Under the pieces are notes generated by a model. It had not been told where the DNA came from, made no database searches, and saw nothing but the letters and a program-made list of their open reading frames with translations. Below, piece after piece: positions 1 through 8,007 of a stretch of 45,856 nucleotides of DNA. This DNA comes from Spirochaetota bacterium (lineage in GTDB: Bacteria > Spirochaetota > Spirochaetia > SPDA01 > B32-G16), in the NCBI GenBank assembly GCA_003645645.1, contig QNBH01000004.1, positions 1-45,856 on the forward strand. Reading direction: 5' to 3'. The position numbers were made by a program, and so were the translations under genes. Numbering within the stretch: position 1 is the first letter of the stretch; each line of letters starts with the position of its first letter.

Positions 1-416
1 ATCGGATAGCAGCCCTGAACCAGATACCTCTGGAACTTCCTCTTGCCTATGAGGGTTCGCAGCAGCTGAAGCTGGGCTTGCTGAATCTCCTCCACATCGA
101 TGCGATCGAGCAGACGCATCAGCGTGTCGTGGTGTGGGATGCTCTCCAGATCGGGAAACAGCGCCATCAGATTCTCCCGGAAAACAGGGCGTCTCATCTC
201 ACGATCGGCCTCCCGCCGACTCCTTGCCATCGGTCCACCCTCCGGCCTGCCCGTTCCACCGGTGCTATACCGGTCCAGATGTTCGGCGATCGTCGAGCCC
301 AGCTCCTTGATCGAGAGCTTCGGCAACAGCTCAACCGTCTCCCTGATCTGCTCCAACTCCGCCTCGCTGAACAGCCGTCCGCTGTGCTCCAGCACCGGAG
401 CACTTCCCTTCGCCAT
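1..416 (-). CDS. Transposase (H-repeat/ISNCY-like), N-terminal part, runs off window
   Basis: The minus strand is open from an ATG at 416 to the window edge, giving 138 residues without a stop; the C-terminal part lies outside. A good ribosome site (AGGAGGGG) sits 6 nt upstream. The segment around residues 75-135 (FRENLMALFPDLESIPHHDT, then a conserved LLDRIDVEEIQ helix and YLVQGCYPI at the edge) resembles the region before the catalytic DDE core of a transposase family related to the H-repeat/ISNCY type. The usual next element would be an AIDGTQ-like catalytic Asp, which is not in view. Base composition and codons (CTG, CGG, GAG) are clearly GC-richer than the neighbours, which fits a recently acquired insertion sequence. 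The family call is recognition by eye, and function cannot be shown without the catalytic part. Confidence 0.6.
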   Translation of the reverse strand, partial: MAKGSAPVLEHSGRLFSEAELEQIRETVELLPKLSIKELGSTIAEHLDRYSTGGTGRPEGGPMARSRREADREMRRPVFRENLMALFPDLESIPHHDTLMRLLDRIDVEEIQQAQLQLLRTLIGKRKFQRYLVQGCYP

Positions 417-430
417 CTGAGCCCCTCCTA

Positions 431-556
431 ACATATCGCAATCTTCGATCGCAACTAAAAGGAAGATTGCGGTGTGGTATGGGTTGCGGTAGATTTTGTT
501 TTTTCGCGTTTAAAAGATTTGGTAGAAAACAAAATCTCGACTGTACATGGCATATA
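431..556 (+). repeat. Two-hairpin repeat, copy A
   Basis: This ~125-bp unit matches, in opposite orientation, the unit at 5476-5620. Hairpin 1 has arms CGCAATCTT and AAGATTGCG around a loop starting CGATCGCAA. Hairpin 2 has arms AGATTTTGTTTT and AAAACAAAATCT. It begins only about 10 nt upstream of the ribosome site of the transposase gene on the other strand, so it may be the end of that insertion sequence. The homology stops near a TATAAT at 553-558, which could serve as a -10 box for the M20 gene downstream, though no good -35 is seen. Confidence 0.7.
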
Positions 557-635
557 ATGATAATAACAAAAAGTTCTGTTGTGGAATTCCACTTCCTTCA
601 TTATAATATCAATTATGAAGAAAAGCAGGACCTTT

Positions 636-1814
636 ATGGAAGCGCAGAAGAGGTTTAAAATGATGCAGGACTTAAGGCGGGATTTACACATGCATCCCGA
701 ACTTGGTATGCAGGAACACAGGACTGCAGATATTATAGCCCGGCATCTGGAAAAGCTGGATATGGAAGTAAGGGGAGGAGTAGCAGGCACAGGTGTTGTG
801 GGATTGCTTAAAGGTCATAATAACGGAAAAACCGTTGCCTTAAGGGCAGACATAGATGCCCTTCCCATGGAGGATAAAAAACCGGTAAGCTACGCCTCTT
901 CCATTCCCGGTGTAGCACATTCCTGTGGGCATGATGCCCATACTGCCATCCTTCTGGGAGCAGCGGATATCCTATCTTCCCTTAAGCATGAAATAGAGGG
1001 TAGTATCAAGTTTATATTTCAACCGAGTGAAGACACCTTACCGGGAGGAGCTCTCCCTATGATAGAGGCCGGAGTGCTTGAGAAACCCACTGTTGAAGCC
1101 ATATTCTCTTTGCACTTAAACTCACACTTTCAGGAGGGTTTCGCTGCTGCAAAATCAGGTTATGCCAGTACATCTTCTTCGACTTTCTCACTAACACTTC
1201 AAGGCAGGGGGGGCCATGTAGCCATGCCTCGGCAGGTAGTAGATCCGATCATGATGGCAGGAACGGTTATCAGCGTTACTCAGAGTATTCTACCGAAAAA
1301 GATTGATCCCGGAGATCCTCTTATATTTGCATACGGTTCTGTTCACGGAGGGTCAGCTCCTAATATTATACCGGATAAGGTTACTCTTACAGGAAGCATA
1401 AGGGCAGGTTCTCCGGAAAAACTAGATGAGATTATTCAGCTATTCAAGGATATTTCAGAAAAAACAGCAGATCTTTATGGAGGGGAGTGTTTCATCGATT
1501 TCACAAGGGGCTATCCTTCGATATACAACGATCCGGAATTGATAGAGATATGGAAAAAGGCAGCTTCTGCAGTAGTAGGCGAAGAAAGGGTACTTCTTTT
1601 AAACCATGTGTTGACAACAGGAGACGATGTCTCATACTTCCATAAGAAAGTACCGGGAGTATACTGGCATCTGGGAATAAGAAATGAGAAGAGAGGATAT
1701 AACCATCCTCTGCATAGTCCTAACTTTGATTTTAACGAAGAAGTCCTTGTTTATGGAGCAGCGATACAAGTACAGGCGGTAATCGATTATCTTAAATTTG
1801 GTACACATAAGTAA
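636..1814 (+). CDS. M20-family amidohydrolase (amidase/carboxypeptidase)
   Basis: The product is a 392-residue cytoplasmic metallohydrolase of the M20D type (IAA-amino-acid hydrolase/hippurate hydrolase/N-acetyl-diaminopimelate deacetylase group), which cleaves an amide bond in N-acyl amino acids. The sequence has the family start RRDLHMHPELG near residue 14, the metal-binding segment SCGHDAH (residues 96-102), the dimerisation domain with GRGGHVAMP, and a late HSPNFDFNE near the C terminus carrying the last metal His. No signal peptide is seen. The reading frame is open further upstream (to ATG 579). I prefer ATG 636 because AGGA precedes it; ATG 660 with AAGAGG is also possible. The gene lies directly before an amino-acid importer, which fits hydrolysis of an imported or acylated amino acid. 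The substrate cannot be read from the sequence. Confidence 0.88.
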   Translation: MEAQKRFKMMQDLRRDLHMHPELGMQEHRTADIIARHLEKLDMEVRGGVAGTGVVGLLKGHNNGKTVALRADIDALPMEDKKPVSYASSIPGVAHSCGHDAHTAILLGAADILSSLKHEIEGSIKFIFQPSEDTLPGGALPMIEAGVLEKPTVEAIFSLHLNSHFQEGFAAAKSGYASTSSSTFSLTLQGRGGHVAMPRQVVDPIMMAGTVISVTQSILPKKIDPGDPLIFAYGSVHGGSAPNIIPDKVTLTGSIRAGSPEKLDEIIQLFKDISEKTADLYGGECFIDFTRGYPSIYNDPELIEIWKKAASAVVGEERVLLLNHVLTTGDDVSYFHKKVPGVYWHLGIRNEKRGYNHPLHSPNFDFNEEVLVYGAAIQVQAVIDYLKFGTHK

Positions 1815-1844
1815 ACTTATTCTCATTATACGAAATTAAAAGAT

Positions 1845-1873
1845 TTGACAAAATCGTTATATAGGTTTATGAT
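1845..1873 (+). promoter_or_regulatory. Near-consensus sigma-70 promoter of the amino-acid ABC importer
   Basis: TTGACA (1845-1850), exactly 17 bp, then TATGAT (1868-1873). It lies after the M20 gene stop and about 60 nt before the first permease, so the ABC genes have their own strong promoter rather than relying on readthrough. Confidence 0.75.
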
Positions 1874-1935
1874 TTGATAATGTTTTTCGGTTTTTTTAAG
1901 TATATGGTAAAATTGTAAGAACTAATTTACATTTT

Positions 1936-2766
1936 ATGGAAGTTAGAGAGAAAGTAAAGCCCAAATACTCTTTTTTTAAGAATTTTATCCTGTTTCAACC
2001 TCCCTGGAGGGATATTATTCAATTTCTCCTTCTTGCGGGTTTTTTTGGTTGGCTTATCTATCTAAGCTCAACGAGGCTGGAGTATAAATGGCAGTGGTAC
2101 AGGATACCCAAATATGTTTTCCAGATAAAGGATGGACATCTGGTTGCCGGAAGGTTGATTCAGGGATTGCTGTTTACTTTTAAAATATCCGGTGTAAGTC
2201 TTATTTTTACCTTCATATTTGGCCTTGGTACTGCACTGTTGAGATTGTCCGGTTCCTTTACAGGAAGACTGCTTTCCAGACTATACCTGGAGTTGATAAG
2301 GAATACTCCACTTCTTGTACAGATATATCTTATCTATTTCGTACTCGGGCCTATTATAGGGCTTGATCGCTATATGTCGGCAGTATTAGCCTTAAGTTTA
2401 TTCGAAGGTGCCTACTCATCCGAGATTTTCAGGGCGGGAATAGTCTCTATTCACAAGGGGCAGTGGGAAGCGGCTTACAGTCTCGGTCTTTCCGGTTTCG
2501 ACATGTATAGAGACATTATTCTCCCGCAGGCCACAAGAAGAATCCTGCCTCCGCTTACAAGTCAGGTGATAACTCTCATAAAGGATTCGGCACTGGTGAG
2601 TCTTGTAGCATTGAGCGATCTTACACTGGAGGCAAAAATACTCGCATCAGATACATTTCTTACTTTCGAAATATGGTTTACAGCAGCAGCCATATACCTT
2701 GTTGTTACTGTGACCCTTTCGACCATAGTAAGCCTTATGGAAAAACGTTTTCAGATAAGAACCTGA
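1936..2766 (+). CDS. Polar amino-acid ABC transporter permease (HisM/GlnP family)
   Basis: This 276-residue inner-membrane permease belongs to the polar amino-acid uptake family. A first membrane segment (about residues 30-46) is followed by a periplasmic stretch and a core of about four further segments starting with FTFKISGVSLIFTFIFGL. The ATPase-contact (EAA) loop is visible around residues 183-220 (EAAYSLGLSG...ILPQATRRILPP). The RNTPLLVQIYLIYF segment is the family signature. It begins the gene order permease, ATPase, binding lipoprotein, permease; together with the permease at 4571 it should form the heterodimeric channel. The start lacks a clear Shine-Dalgarno sequence, but the promoter about 60 nt upstream supports it. 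Confidence 0.93.
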   Translation: MEVREKVKPKYSFFKNFILFQPPWRDIIQFLLLAGFFGWLIYLSSTRLEYKWQWYRIPKYVFQIKDGHLVAGRLIQGLLFTFKISGVSLIFTFIFGLGTALLRLSGSFTGRLLSRLYLELIRNTPLLVQIYLIYFVLGPIIGLDRYMSAVLALSLFEGAYSSEIFRAGIVSIHKGQWEAAYSLGLSGFDMYRDIILPQATRRILPPLTSQVITLIKDSALVSLVALSDLTLEAKILASDTFLTFEIWFTAAAIYLVVTVTLSTIVSLMEKRFQIRT

Positions 2767-2788
2767 TTTATAAACCAGGGGAGAAGAG

Positions 2789-3541
2789 ATGAGTGAAAAA
2801 AAATTGGGCGAACATATTATCACAGTTGATAATGTAAGTAAAACATTTACCGGGGGAATCCAGGCGGTAAAGAACTTCAGCACAAAGATTCGCAGAAGTG
2901 AGGTGCTGGTTATTATGGGTCCCTCGGGTTCTGGGAAATCGACCTTACTGAGATGCTTAAACGGTCTTGAGGAGCCGGACAGCGGTACAATTATCATTGA
3001 TGGGATCCCATTGGATGATGATAAGAGACACAGGCTGGAGATTCGAAAAGAAGTGGGTATGGTTTTCCAGCAGTTTAACCTCTTTCCACATTTAACCGCG
3101 CTGGAAAATGTTAATCTTGCTCAGATAAGGGTAAGAAAAAAGAGCAAAAAGGAAGCTACAGAGATGTCCATGGATATGCTTACGAAAGTAGGTATTGCCG
3201 AAAAAGCTCACTGTTATCCAGCCCAGCTTTCCGGTGGACAACAGCAGCGGGTAGCTATTGCCAGAGCCCTGGCAATGATGCCAAAGGTCATGTTGTTCGA
3301 TGAACCCACCAGTGCCCTGGACCCAGAAATGATCAACGAAGTGCTCGATGTAATGAAAAACCTGGCAAGAGAAGGGATGACCATGGTAGTGGTTACACAT
3401 GAGATGGGTTTCGCAAGAGAGGTAAGCGACTGGGTCATCTTCATGGATGACGGGCAAATTGTGGAAACCGGTACTGTAGAGCACTTCTTCAAAAATCCGA
3501 GGGAAGAGCGGACGAAGCTCTTCTTAAGTCAAATTCTATAA
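2789..3541 (+). CDS. Polar amino-acid ABC transporter ATPase (GlnQ/HisP family)
   Basis: This 250-residue cytoplasmic ATPase energises the importer. It has Walker [10 protein letters not shown] (residues 44-52), Q-loop FQQFNLFPH (about 93-101), signature LSGGQ (147-151), Walker B VMLFDEP (167-173) with D-loop SALDP, and the switch His in VVTHEMGFA. The length is normal for the family. The start ATG follows GGGGAGAAGAG, 22 nt after the permease stop, so it is cotranscribed. The pairing with two permeases and a lipoprotein receptor makes amino-acid import very likely, but ligand specificity cannot be read. Confidence 0.95.
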   Translation: MSEKKLGEHIITVDNVSKTFTGGIQAVKNFSTKIRRSEVLVIMGPSGSGKSTLLRCLNGLEEPDSGTIIIDGIPLDDDKRHRLEIRKEVGMVFQQFNLFPHLTALENVNLAQIRVRKKSKKEATEMSMDMLTKVGIAEKAHCYPAQLSGGQQQRVAIARALAMMPKVMLFDEPTSALDPEMINEVLDVMKNLAREGMTMVVVTHEMGFAREVSDWVIFMDDGQIVETGTVEHFFKNPREERTKLFLSQIL

Positions 3542-3551
3542 AGAGGAGGTG

Positions 3552-3605
3552 ATGGAGAAAGAAAAGAAGATATTTTCTCTGGAAATTAGAAAAAATATAA
3601 AATGA
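3552..3605 (+). CDS. Possible 17-residue leader-type ORF before the binding protein
   Basis: A tiny ORF (MEKEKKIFSLEIRKNIK) starts 2 nt after AGGAGGT, within a stretch almost fully complementary to the 16S rRNA tail (AGGAGGTGAT). It ends 13 nt before the ATG of the binding protein and overlaps that gene's own AAAGGAG leader region. It may be a translated small protein or simply a ribosome-loading site. No homology is recognised and codon use is uninformative at this length. Confidence 0.25.
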   Translation: MEKEKKIFSLEIRKNIK

Positions 3606-3618
3606 AAGGAGAAAGAAT

Positions 3619-4494
3619 ATGAGAAAAATAAATGCTTTTCTAAAAGTATTGCTGGTTCTGGCTTTAACAGCCGGTCTGGCAGGTATTTTGGTCTCCTGTG
3701 CTCCCAAAGAACAAGCAGAAGAAGGAGAAGAGAAAGAACAGGCTGCTGTTGAAAAAGAAAGTGTGGTAGACACAATCCTCAAACGCGGAAGCATGAAAGT
3801 GGGTGTGGGAATCTTTACGCCCTGGTCTTTTAAGGATAAGGATGGAAATCTCGTTGGTTTCGAGGTGGATGTTGCAACCAAAGTAGCTAAAGATATGGGC
3901 GTCGAAGTGGAGTTTGTCCCAACCGAGTGGTCAGGAATAATACCAGCGCTTCTTACAGGTAAGTTTGATGTAATCATAGGCGGAATGACCATTACCCCCC
4001 AGAGGGCTCTCCAGGTCAATTTTACAAGACCTTATGATTATGCAAATCAGGACATGGTTGCCAACCGAAAAATAACTGACAACGGTAGTTGGAAAAGTAT
4101 AGAGGATTTCAATAAGCCCGATGTAATTATAGCAGTGAGAATGGGATCAACCGCCAAAGAAACAGCAGCGATTGTATTCCCTAAAGCAACATTGAGGGAG
4201 TTTGATGACGAAGGCCAGGTTATTCAGGAGGTACTGAACGGCAAGGCTCATGCAGTAGTATCTTCTGCTCCGAAACCTTTTCATTGGCTTAGTCAATATC
4301 CCGATACACTCTATCGACCTTTTGAAGGTGAGTCGTTGAGAAAAGAGCCTATCGGGTTTGCCTTGAGGAAGGATGATTTTAATGGACTTACTTTTTTTAA
4401 CTCCTGGATTCAAATAAATTGGGATACAGGTTGGCTCCAATCCAAACACGATTACTGGTTCGAAACTATGGAATGGCAGAAGTTTTTGGAATGA
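3619..4494 (+). CDS. Amino-acid ABC transporter substrate-binding lipoprotein (SBP family 3)
   Basis: The protein is a 291-residue periplasmic solute receptor. A lipoprotein signal peptide ends in the lipobox LVSC with Cys27, so the mature protein is membrane-anchored. After a Glu/Lys-rich linker (28-47) the family-3 fold follows: LKRGSMKVGVGIFTPWSFKD, then LVGFEVDVATKVAKDMGVEVEFVPTEW split over two segments, IIPALLTGKFDVIIGGMTIT (the typical SBP_bac_3 signature region) and a hinge with VRMGSTAKETA. It is preceded by AAAGGAG and followed by a strong terminator, so it may be made in excess over the membrane parts. It feeds the adjacent permeases. Confidence 0.94.
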   Translation: MRKINAFLKVLLVLALTAGLAGILVSCAPKEQAEEGEEKEQAAVEKESVVDTILKRGSMKVGVGIFTPWSFKDKDGNLVGFEVDVATKVAKDMGVEVEFVPTEWSGIIPALLTGKFDVIIGGMTITPQRALQVNFTRPYDYANQDMVANRKITDNGSWKSIEDFNKPDVIIAVRMGSTAKETAAIVFPKATLREFDDEGQVIQEVLNGKAHAVVSSAPKPFHWLSQYPDTLYRPFEGESLRKEPIGFALRKDDFNGLTFFNSWIQINWDTGWLQSKHDYWFETMEWQKFLE

Positions 4495-4517
4495 ATTACT
4501 AAGAAAAATCTCGGCTG

Positions 4518-4544
4518 ACCGCCCCTTTCCAGGGGGCGGTTTTA
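4518..4544 (+). terminator. Rho-independent terminator inside the ABC operon
   Basis: Arms ACCGCCCC (4518-4525) and GGGGCGGT (4533-4540) around a 7-nt loop are followed by TTTT. It lies between the binding-protein stop and the second permease. It would limit transcription of the permease at 4571 relative to the receptor. Confidence 0.75.
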
Positions 4545-4570
4545 AAAAATTTCCTACGTTGGAGGGTTAA

Positions 4571-5452
4571 TTGCTTAAACAAAAAGTCAGGTTTAAACTG
4601 CTTGATCTCATACTCATTATTTTCTGCATAGGCATAGTCTACTTTATTTTTTACCGCATAAACGTACAGTTGGAATATCGCAGTAACTGGGCGGCAATTC
4701 CCAGATATCTTCTAAGAAAAGATCCCAGCACCGGTAAATTAATTCCCAACTACCTGCTCTTAGGCCTTTTTACCACCATACGTCTTTCGGTGTGGTCTAC
4801 CCTGCTTGGGCTTGTGGTGGGAGTAATCATGGGCATCTTCAGAACAACAAAGATCCTTTTTCTAAGGCTGGTAGGCAGGATTTATGTCGAGTTCATAAGA
4901 AATCTTCCCCCACTCGTTTTAATATTTCTCTTCTACTATTTCGCAAGTGGACAGATTCTCCCGCTCCTCGGCGTTGAGGAGTTTATCCGTACCCGTTCTG
5001 CGAGTGCTCAGGCAATTCTTGCTTTTTTCTTTGCAGAAAAGGCTCTTTTTACCCAGTTTGTATCTGGAGTAATTACTATAGGACTTTTCGAAGGTGCTTT
5101 CATAACCGAGGTAGTAAGATCCGGAATTGAATCCATAGAAAGGGGGCAGAGAGAAGCCGCCTACTCGCTGGGGCTTTCCTGGCTCGATCAAATGCGGTTT
5201 ATCATTATGCCTCAGGCTATCAAGCGTATTCTTCCTCCTCTCGGAAACGAGTTTATCTCAACAGTTAAGCGTTCATCCATCGTGTCCGCCATTTCCATCC
5301 AGGAACTTACCTTTCAGGGTCGCCAACTTGCCACAAGCACCCTGTGGGTTTTCGAAGTATGGATAACAGTTGCACTCATGTATCTTATGCTTACCCTGAT
5401 TCTCTCTTTCGCTGTAAGCGCCATGGAAAAAAGATTGAGAATAAGCGATTGA
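4571..5452 (+). CDS. Polar amino-acid ABC transporter permease, second subunit
   Basis: This 293-residue inner-membrane permease is homologous to the one at 1936 (shared RxNWxxIPRYLLR-type periplasmic entry, FIRNLPPLVLIFLFYY, EAAYSLGLSWLDQMRF and MPQAIKRILPPL). It is longer because of an insert around residues 130-165. The start is TTG at 4571, chosen because GGAGGG sits 4-5 nt upstream and no ATG fits. It lies after a terminator, so it depends on readthrough or a weak promoter. The two permeases presumably heterodimerise on the ATPase at 2789. Confidence 0.92.
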   Translation: MLKQKVRFKLLDLILIIFCIGIVYFIFYRINVQLEYRSNWAAIPRYLLRKDPSTGKLIPNYLLLGLFTTIRLSVWSTLLGLVVGVIMGIFRTTKILFLRLVGRIYVEFIRNLPPLVLIFLFYYFASGQILPLLGVEEFIRTRSASAQAILAFFFAEKALFTQFVSGVITIGLFEGAFITEVVRSGIESIERGQREAAYSLGLSWLDQMRFIIMPQAIKRILPPLGNEFISTVKRSSIVSAISIQELTFQGRQLATSTLWVFEVWITVALMYLMLTLILSFAVSAMEKRLRISD

Positions 5453-5475
5453 GCTTATGGATGTGCAAAAATTGC

Positions 5476-5620
5476 TTACCCTATGCTATTGTATGCACAG
5501 TAGAGATTTTGTTTTTTCCTTAATTTTTAAATGCGAAAAAACAAAATCTACATTAAACAATAGCACATCGCAATCTACCTTAATTTGCGATCGTAGATTG
5601 CGATATGCTATAGAGGGTAA
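5476..5620 (-). repeat. Two-hairpin repeat, copy B (MITE-like)
   Basis: The reverse complement aligns along ~125 bp with the unit at 431-556. Both hairpins are perfect here: AGATTTTGTTTTTT / AAAAAACAAAATCT (14 bp) and ATCGCAATCTA / TAGATTGCGAT (11 bp). Both loops end in a similar AAATTAAGG motif. The unit is bounded by inverted TTACCCT (5476-5482) and AGGGTAA (5614-5620). TATGCTAT occurs as a direct repeat at both edges. No transposase lies in or beside this copy. It fills the whole gap between the permease and the methyltransferase gene and ends just before that gene's ribosome site. Confidence 0.7.
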
Positions 5621-5647
5621 ATTGATCCCTCCAGGAGATCTACCAAT

Positions 5648-7087
5648 ATGATTCCCGAATCGAAACTATTATCTGATATTGAAATAGAGGAGATAACGGA
5701 CAAGATATTTCTTTTTCTCGAAAAAAACGGGGTGAAGGTCCAACACTGGGAGGTATTGCGGTTGCTGGACAAGGCAGGAGTCGATGTGGATCATGAAAGC
5801 CACGTGGTTCGCTTTCCCAGGCCTGTTCTTGAAATTGCACTAAAAAAAGCGCCCTCACGGTTTTCTCTCGCAAATCCTGATGGCAGGAAACACCTCGCTA
5901 TACCTACACAACAAGGAGGGTTTTTTACTTGCACAAATACAGGCGCAAGCAATGTCATAGATGCAGTTACAGGGGCGAAGAGGCTGATTGAAATCCAGGA
6001 TGTTGAGGTATGGGGACGGCTTGTAAACATTCTTGAAAATATCGACATGTGCGCTTTCCCGACACCAGCAAATGTGCCGCCGGAGACAGCGGATATCCAT
6101 TCGCTTAAGGCTCTGCTGGAGAACACAGGTAAACATGTGTGTATTCAACCTCATACCGAAAAAAGCCTTGAATACCTTGTTGAATTGGCAGTTACAATGG
6201 CCGGAGGCCTTAACAATCACAAAAAAAATCCGATAACAAGCATATTTTGTTGTTCCCTTACACCATTCCAGTTTAAAAAGTTCGACATGGAGGTACTTCT
6301 TAAGGCCACCAAATGCGGGATGCCTATTCACGCATCTTCGTTACCTGTTGCCGGGGGGACTGCTCCTCTTACAGTAGCCGGTGCAGTTATGGTTGCAACA
6401 ATCGAGGTAATAGCGTTGGTTGCAATGACCCAGTTGATCGAGCCTGGACATCCTGTAGTCGGTCTGATTACTTCCCTGGCAATGGATATGCAAACAGGCA
6501 GGGTGAAAAAGGCTGCAGTGGATGTGATGAGAATAAACGCAGCTTCCTCTCAGTTGCTGAAAAGAGCTTTCCACATTCCCACACATACATGTGCTTTCAC
6601 TTCGGATTTTGACCTGCTGGACGATCGGACCATGCTGGAAAGATACATCTCATGTGCGCTCGTTGCAGGCGCAGGGGTCGATATTATTGGCAGGCCGGGA
6701 GAGCTCGAAGCGGCAAAAACAATAAGTTCACTCCAGTTGATAATCGATGACGAGATTGTTGGAATAATCAAAAGGGCTCTCTCAGCAATCAGACTTGATG
6801 AGGATGAAATTGCCTGGAACGCAATACTTGAGACTCCGCATGGAGGCAATTTCCTTGATCACCTGCATACGCTTGCCCATTGCAGGAATGGTTTCAACTC
6901 GTGGCTTTTAACAGGAAGAAACGAAAGAGTTGAAGAGAAACTTTTTCAACAGGTGCAAGCTAAATTCGAGCAGTTCATAGATGTGGCAGAAAAAGATGTT
7001 GCTGAGATACCCGAAAGGATTCGTATGGATATGGATAGAATAGTAAGGGAAGCGGATGAAAAACTTTCACGAAAAAAGAGAAGATAA
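5648..7087 (+). CDS. Trimethylamine methyltransferase (MttB) family protein, non-pyrrolysine, divergent
   Basis: The 479-residue cytoplasmic protein belongs to the MttB/MtgB superfamily, whose members move a methyl group from a quaternary or tertiary amine to a corrinoid protein. The family start is clear (EIEEITDKIFLFLEKNGVKV...LLDKAGVDVD), followed by a barrel with FTCTNTGASNVIDAVTG and IHASSLPVAGGTAPLT. No in-frame amber codon occurs, so it is not a pyrrolysine enzyme. The C terminus departs from the family: the usual HxRxEFWxPxLxDR segment is here HCRNGFNSWLLTGRNER. AGGAG lies 9 nt before the ATG. It overlaps the next gene by 32 nt, so the two are translationally coupled. No corrinoid-protein gene is seen; the substrate is unknown. 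Confidence 0.85.
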   Translation: MIPESKLLSDIEIEEITDKIFLFLEKNGVKVQHWEVLRLLDKAGVDVDHESHVVRFPRPVLEIALKKAPSRFSLANPDGRKHLAIPTQQGGFFTCTNTGASNVIDAVTGAKRLIEIQDVEVWGRLVNILENIDMCAFPTPANVPPETADIHSLKALLENTGKHVCIQPHTEKSLEYLVELAVTMAGGLNNHKKNPITSIFCCSLTPFQFKKFDMEVLLKATKCGMPIHASSLPVAGGTAPLTVAGAVMVATIEVIALVAMTQLIEPGHPVVGLITSLAMDMQTGRVKKAAVDVMRINAASSQLLKRAFHIPTHTCAFTSDFDLLDDRTMLERYISCALVAGAGVDIIGRPGELEAAKTISSLQLIIDDEIVGIIKRALSAIRLDEDEIAWNAILETPHGGNFLDHLHTLAHCRNGFNSWLLTGRNERVEEKLFQQVQAKFEQFIDVAEKDVAEIPERIRMDMDRIVREADEKLSRKKRR

Positions 7088-7970
7088 AGATTCATGGCGA
7101 GAAAAAAATCTTCTCTGGGGTGTGCCTTCTTTCTGGATTGAACGTTTTCCTCTTTACTATGGAAGATCGAAGGGATTTTTCAGGAAGAGAGGGATTTCCC
7201 TTGAAATAAAGTACTACTGGGGAGGGCCTGAACTGGCGCAGGCTGTAAGAGCGGGTGAGCTGGCAATAGGAGAAATGGGGCTTCCACCATTTACAAAAGC
7301 CTTTTCAGATGGATTGCCGGCACGTGTGATAGGGAGCAGTATCGTTCAGCAGCTCGATCACTATCTGGCGGCCAAACCAGGAATAAAAAATATAAAAGAG
7401 CTTAAGGGCAGAAGGGTTGGAATCCTCTCCCGCGGTAGTTGCGATGAGTATTTTTTAAGGTATATGCTTGAGTCTCATTCACTGGATCCTGACAGAGACA
7501 TAGAGATTGTACCGCTCGGAAGCTCTTACGGGAATCTGGATTGCTTTTCCTCAGGAATTGTGGATGCGGGGTTTATAATCGAACCCTATTTATCATTGGG
7601 CGAGTCTCTTGGAGTGGTGAAAGTTGTTGCCACGGTAAAAGATTACTATCCACGGTATCAGTGGGGCATCATTTTTGCACGAGACGATCTGCTGGAAAAC
7701 AATCCGGAACTGGTTGGACGGGCCATGGAGGTTTACAGGGAATCCTGTAGTTACATCCGTGAAAATTCTGAAAAAGCTGCCTCATTCGGTGCCCAGGTTT
7801 TCGGAATAAAAAAAGAGGTTTTCTTAAGTTGCCTTAAGCGGAATATGCCCTCCTGGGAGATGAATGCAATGCTCGACTGCGAAGGGGTTAAGAATTGCAT
7901 CCGGATGCAGAAAGAGACAGGTGCCGTGCCGGTAGACTTTGATTTCGGAGCAATAGCCCACCAGTTGTAG
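7056..7970 (+). CDS. NMT1/THI5-like (SsuA-type) substrate-binding fold protein without signal peptide
   Basis: This 304-residue protein has the fold of ABC receptors for sulfonates, nitrate or pyrimidines: WGVPSFWIERFPLYYGRSKG at the start, then FFRKRGISLEIKYY, a ligand-gate segment with GELAIGEMGLPPF, IKELKGRRVGI, and a second lobe with SGIVDAGFIIEPYL. Unlike a periplasmic receptor it starts directly with charged residues and has no signal peptide or lipobox. It is therefore probably cytoplasmic, or its export signal has been lost. It starts inside the methyltransferase gene (AAGGGA upstream). No permease or ATPase of the matching SsuB/SsuC type is nearby. A sensor, ligand-presenting or enzymatic role linked to the methyltransferase is possible but unproven. 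Confidence 0.78.
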   Translation: MKNFHEKREDKDSWREKNLLWGVPSFWIERFPLYYGRSKGFFRKRGISLEIKYYWGGPELAQAVRAGELAIGEMGLPPFTKAFSDGLPARVIGSSIVQQLDHYLAAKPGIKNIKELKGRRVGILSRGSCDEYFLRYMLESHSLDPDRDIEIVPLGSSYGNLDCFSSGIVDAGFIIEPYLSLGESLGVVKVVATVKDYYPRYQWGIIFARDDLLENNPELVGRAMEVYRESCSYIRENSEKAASFGAQVFGIKKEVFLSCLKRNMPSWEMNAMLDCEGVKNCIRMQKETGAVPVDFDFGAIAHQL

Positions 7971-8007
7971 GCCTTGATAACTTCTGCTATCATCTACTCA
8001 TTATCCG

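Noticed and set aside
455-790. Minus-strand open frame of about 110 codons over the repeat and the M20 start
   Set aside because: It lies across repeat A and the start of a well-supported gene, and its translation has no protein-like pattern.
5457-5651. Plus-strand open frame of 64 codons after the second permease
   Set aside because: It is made of the hairpin repeat, with no ribosome site and no family resemblance.
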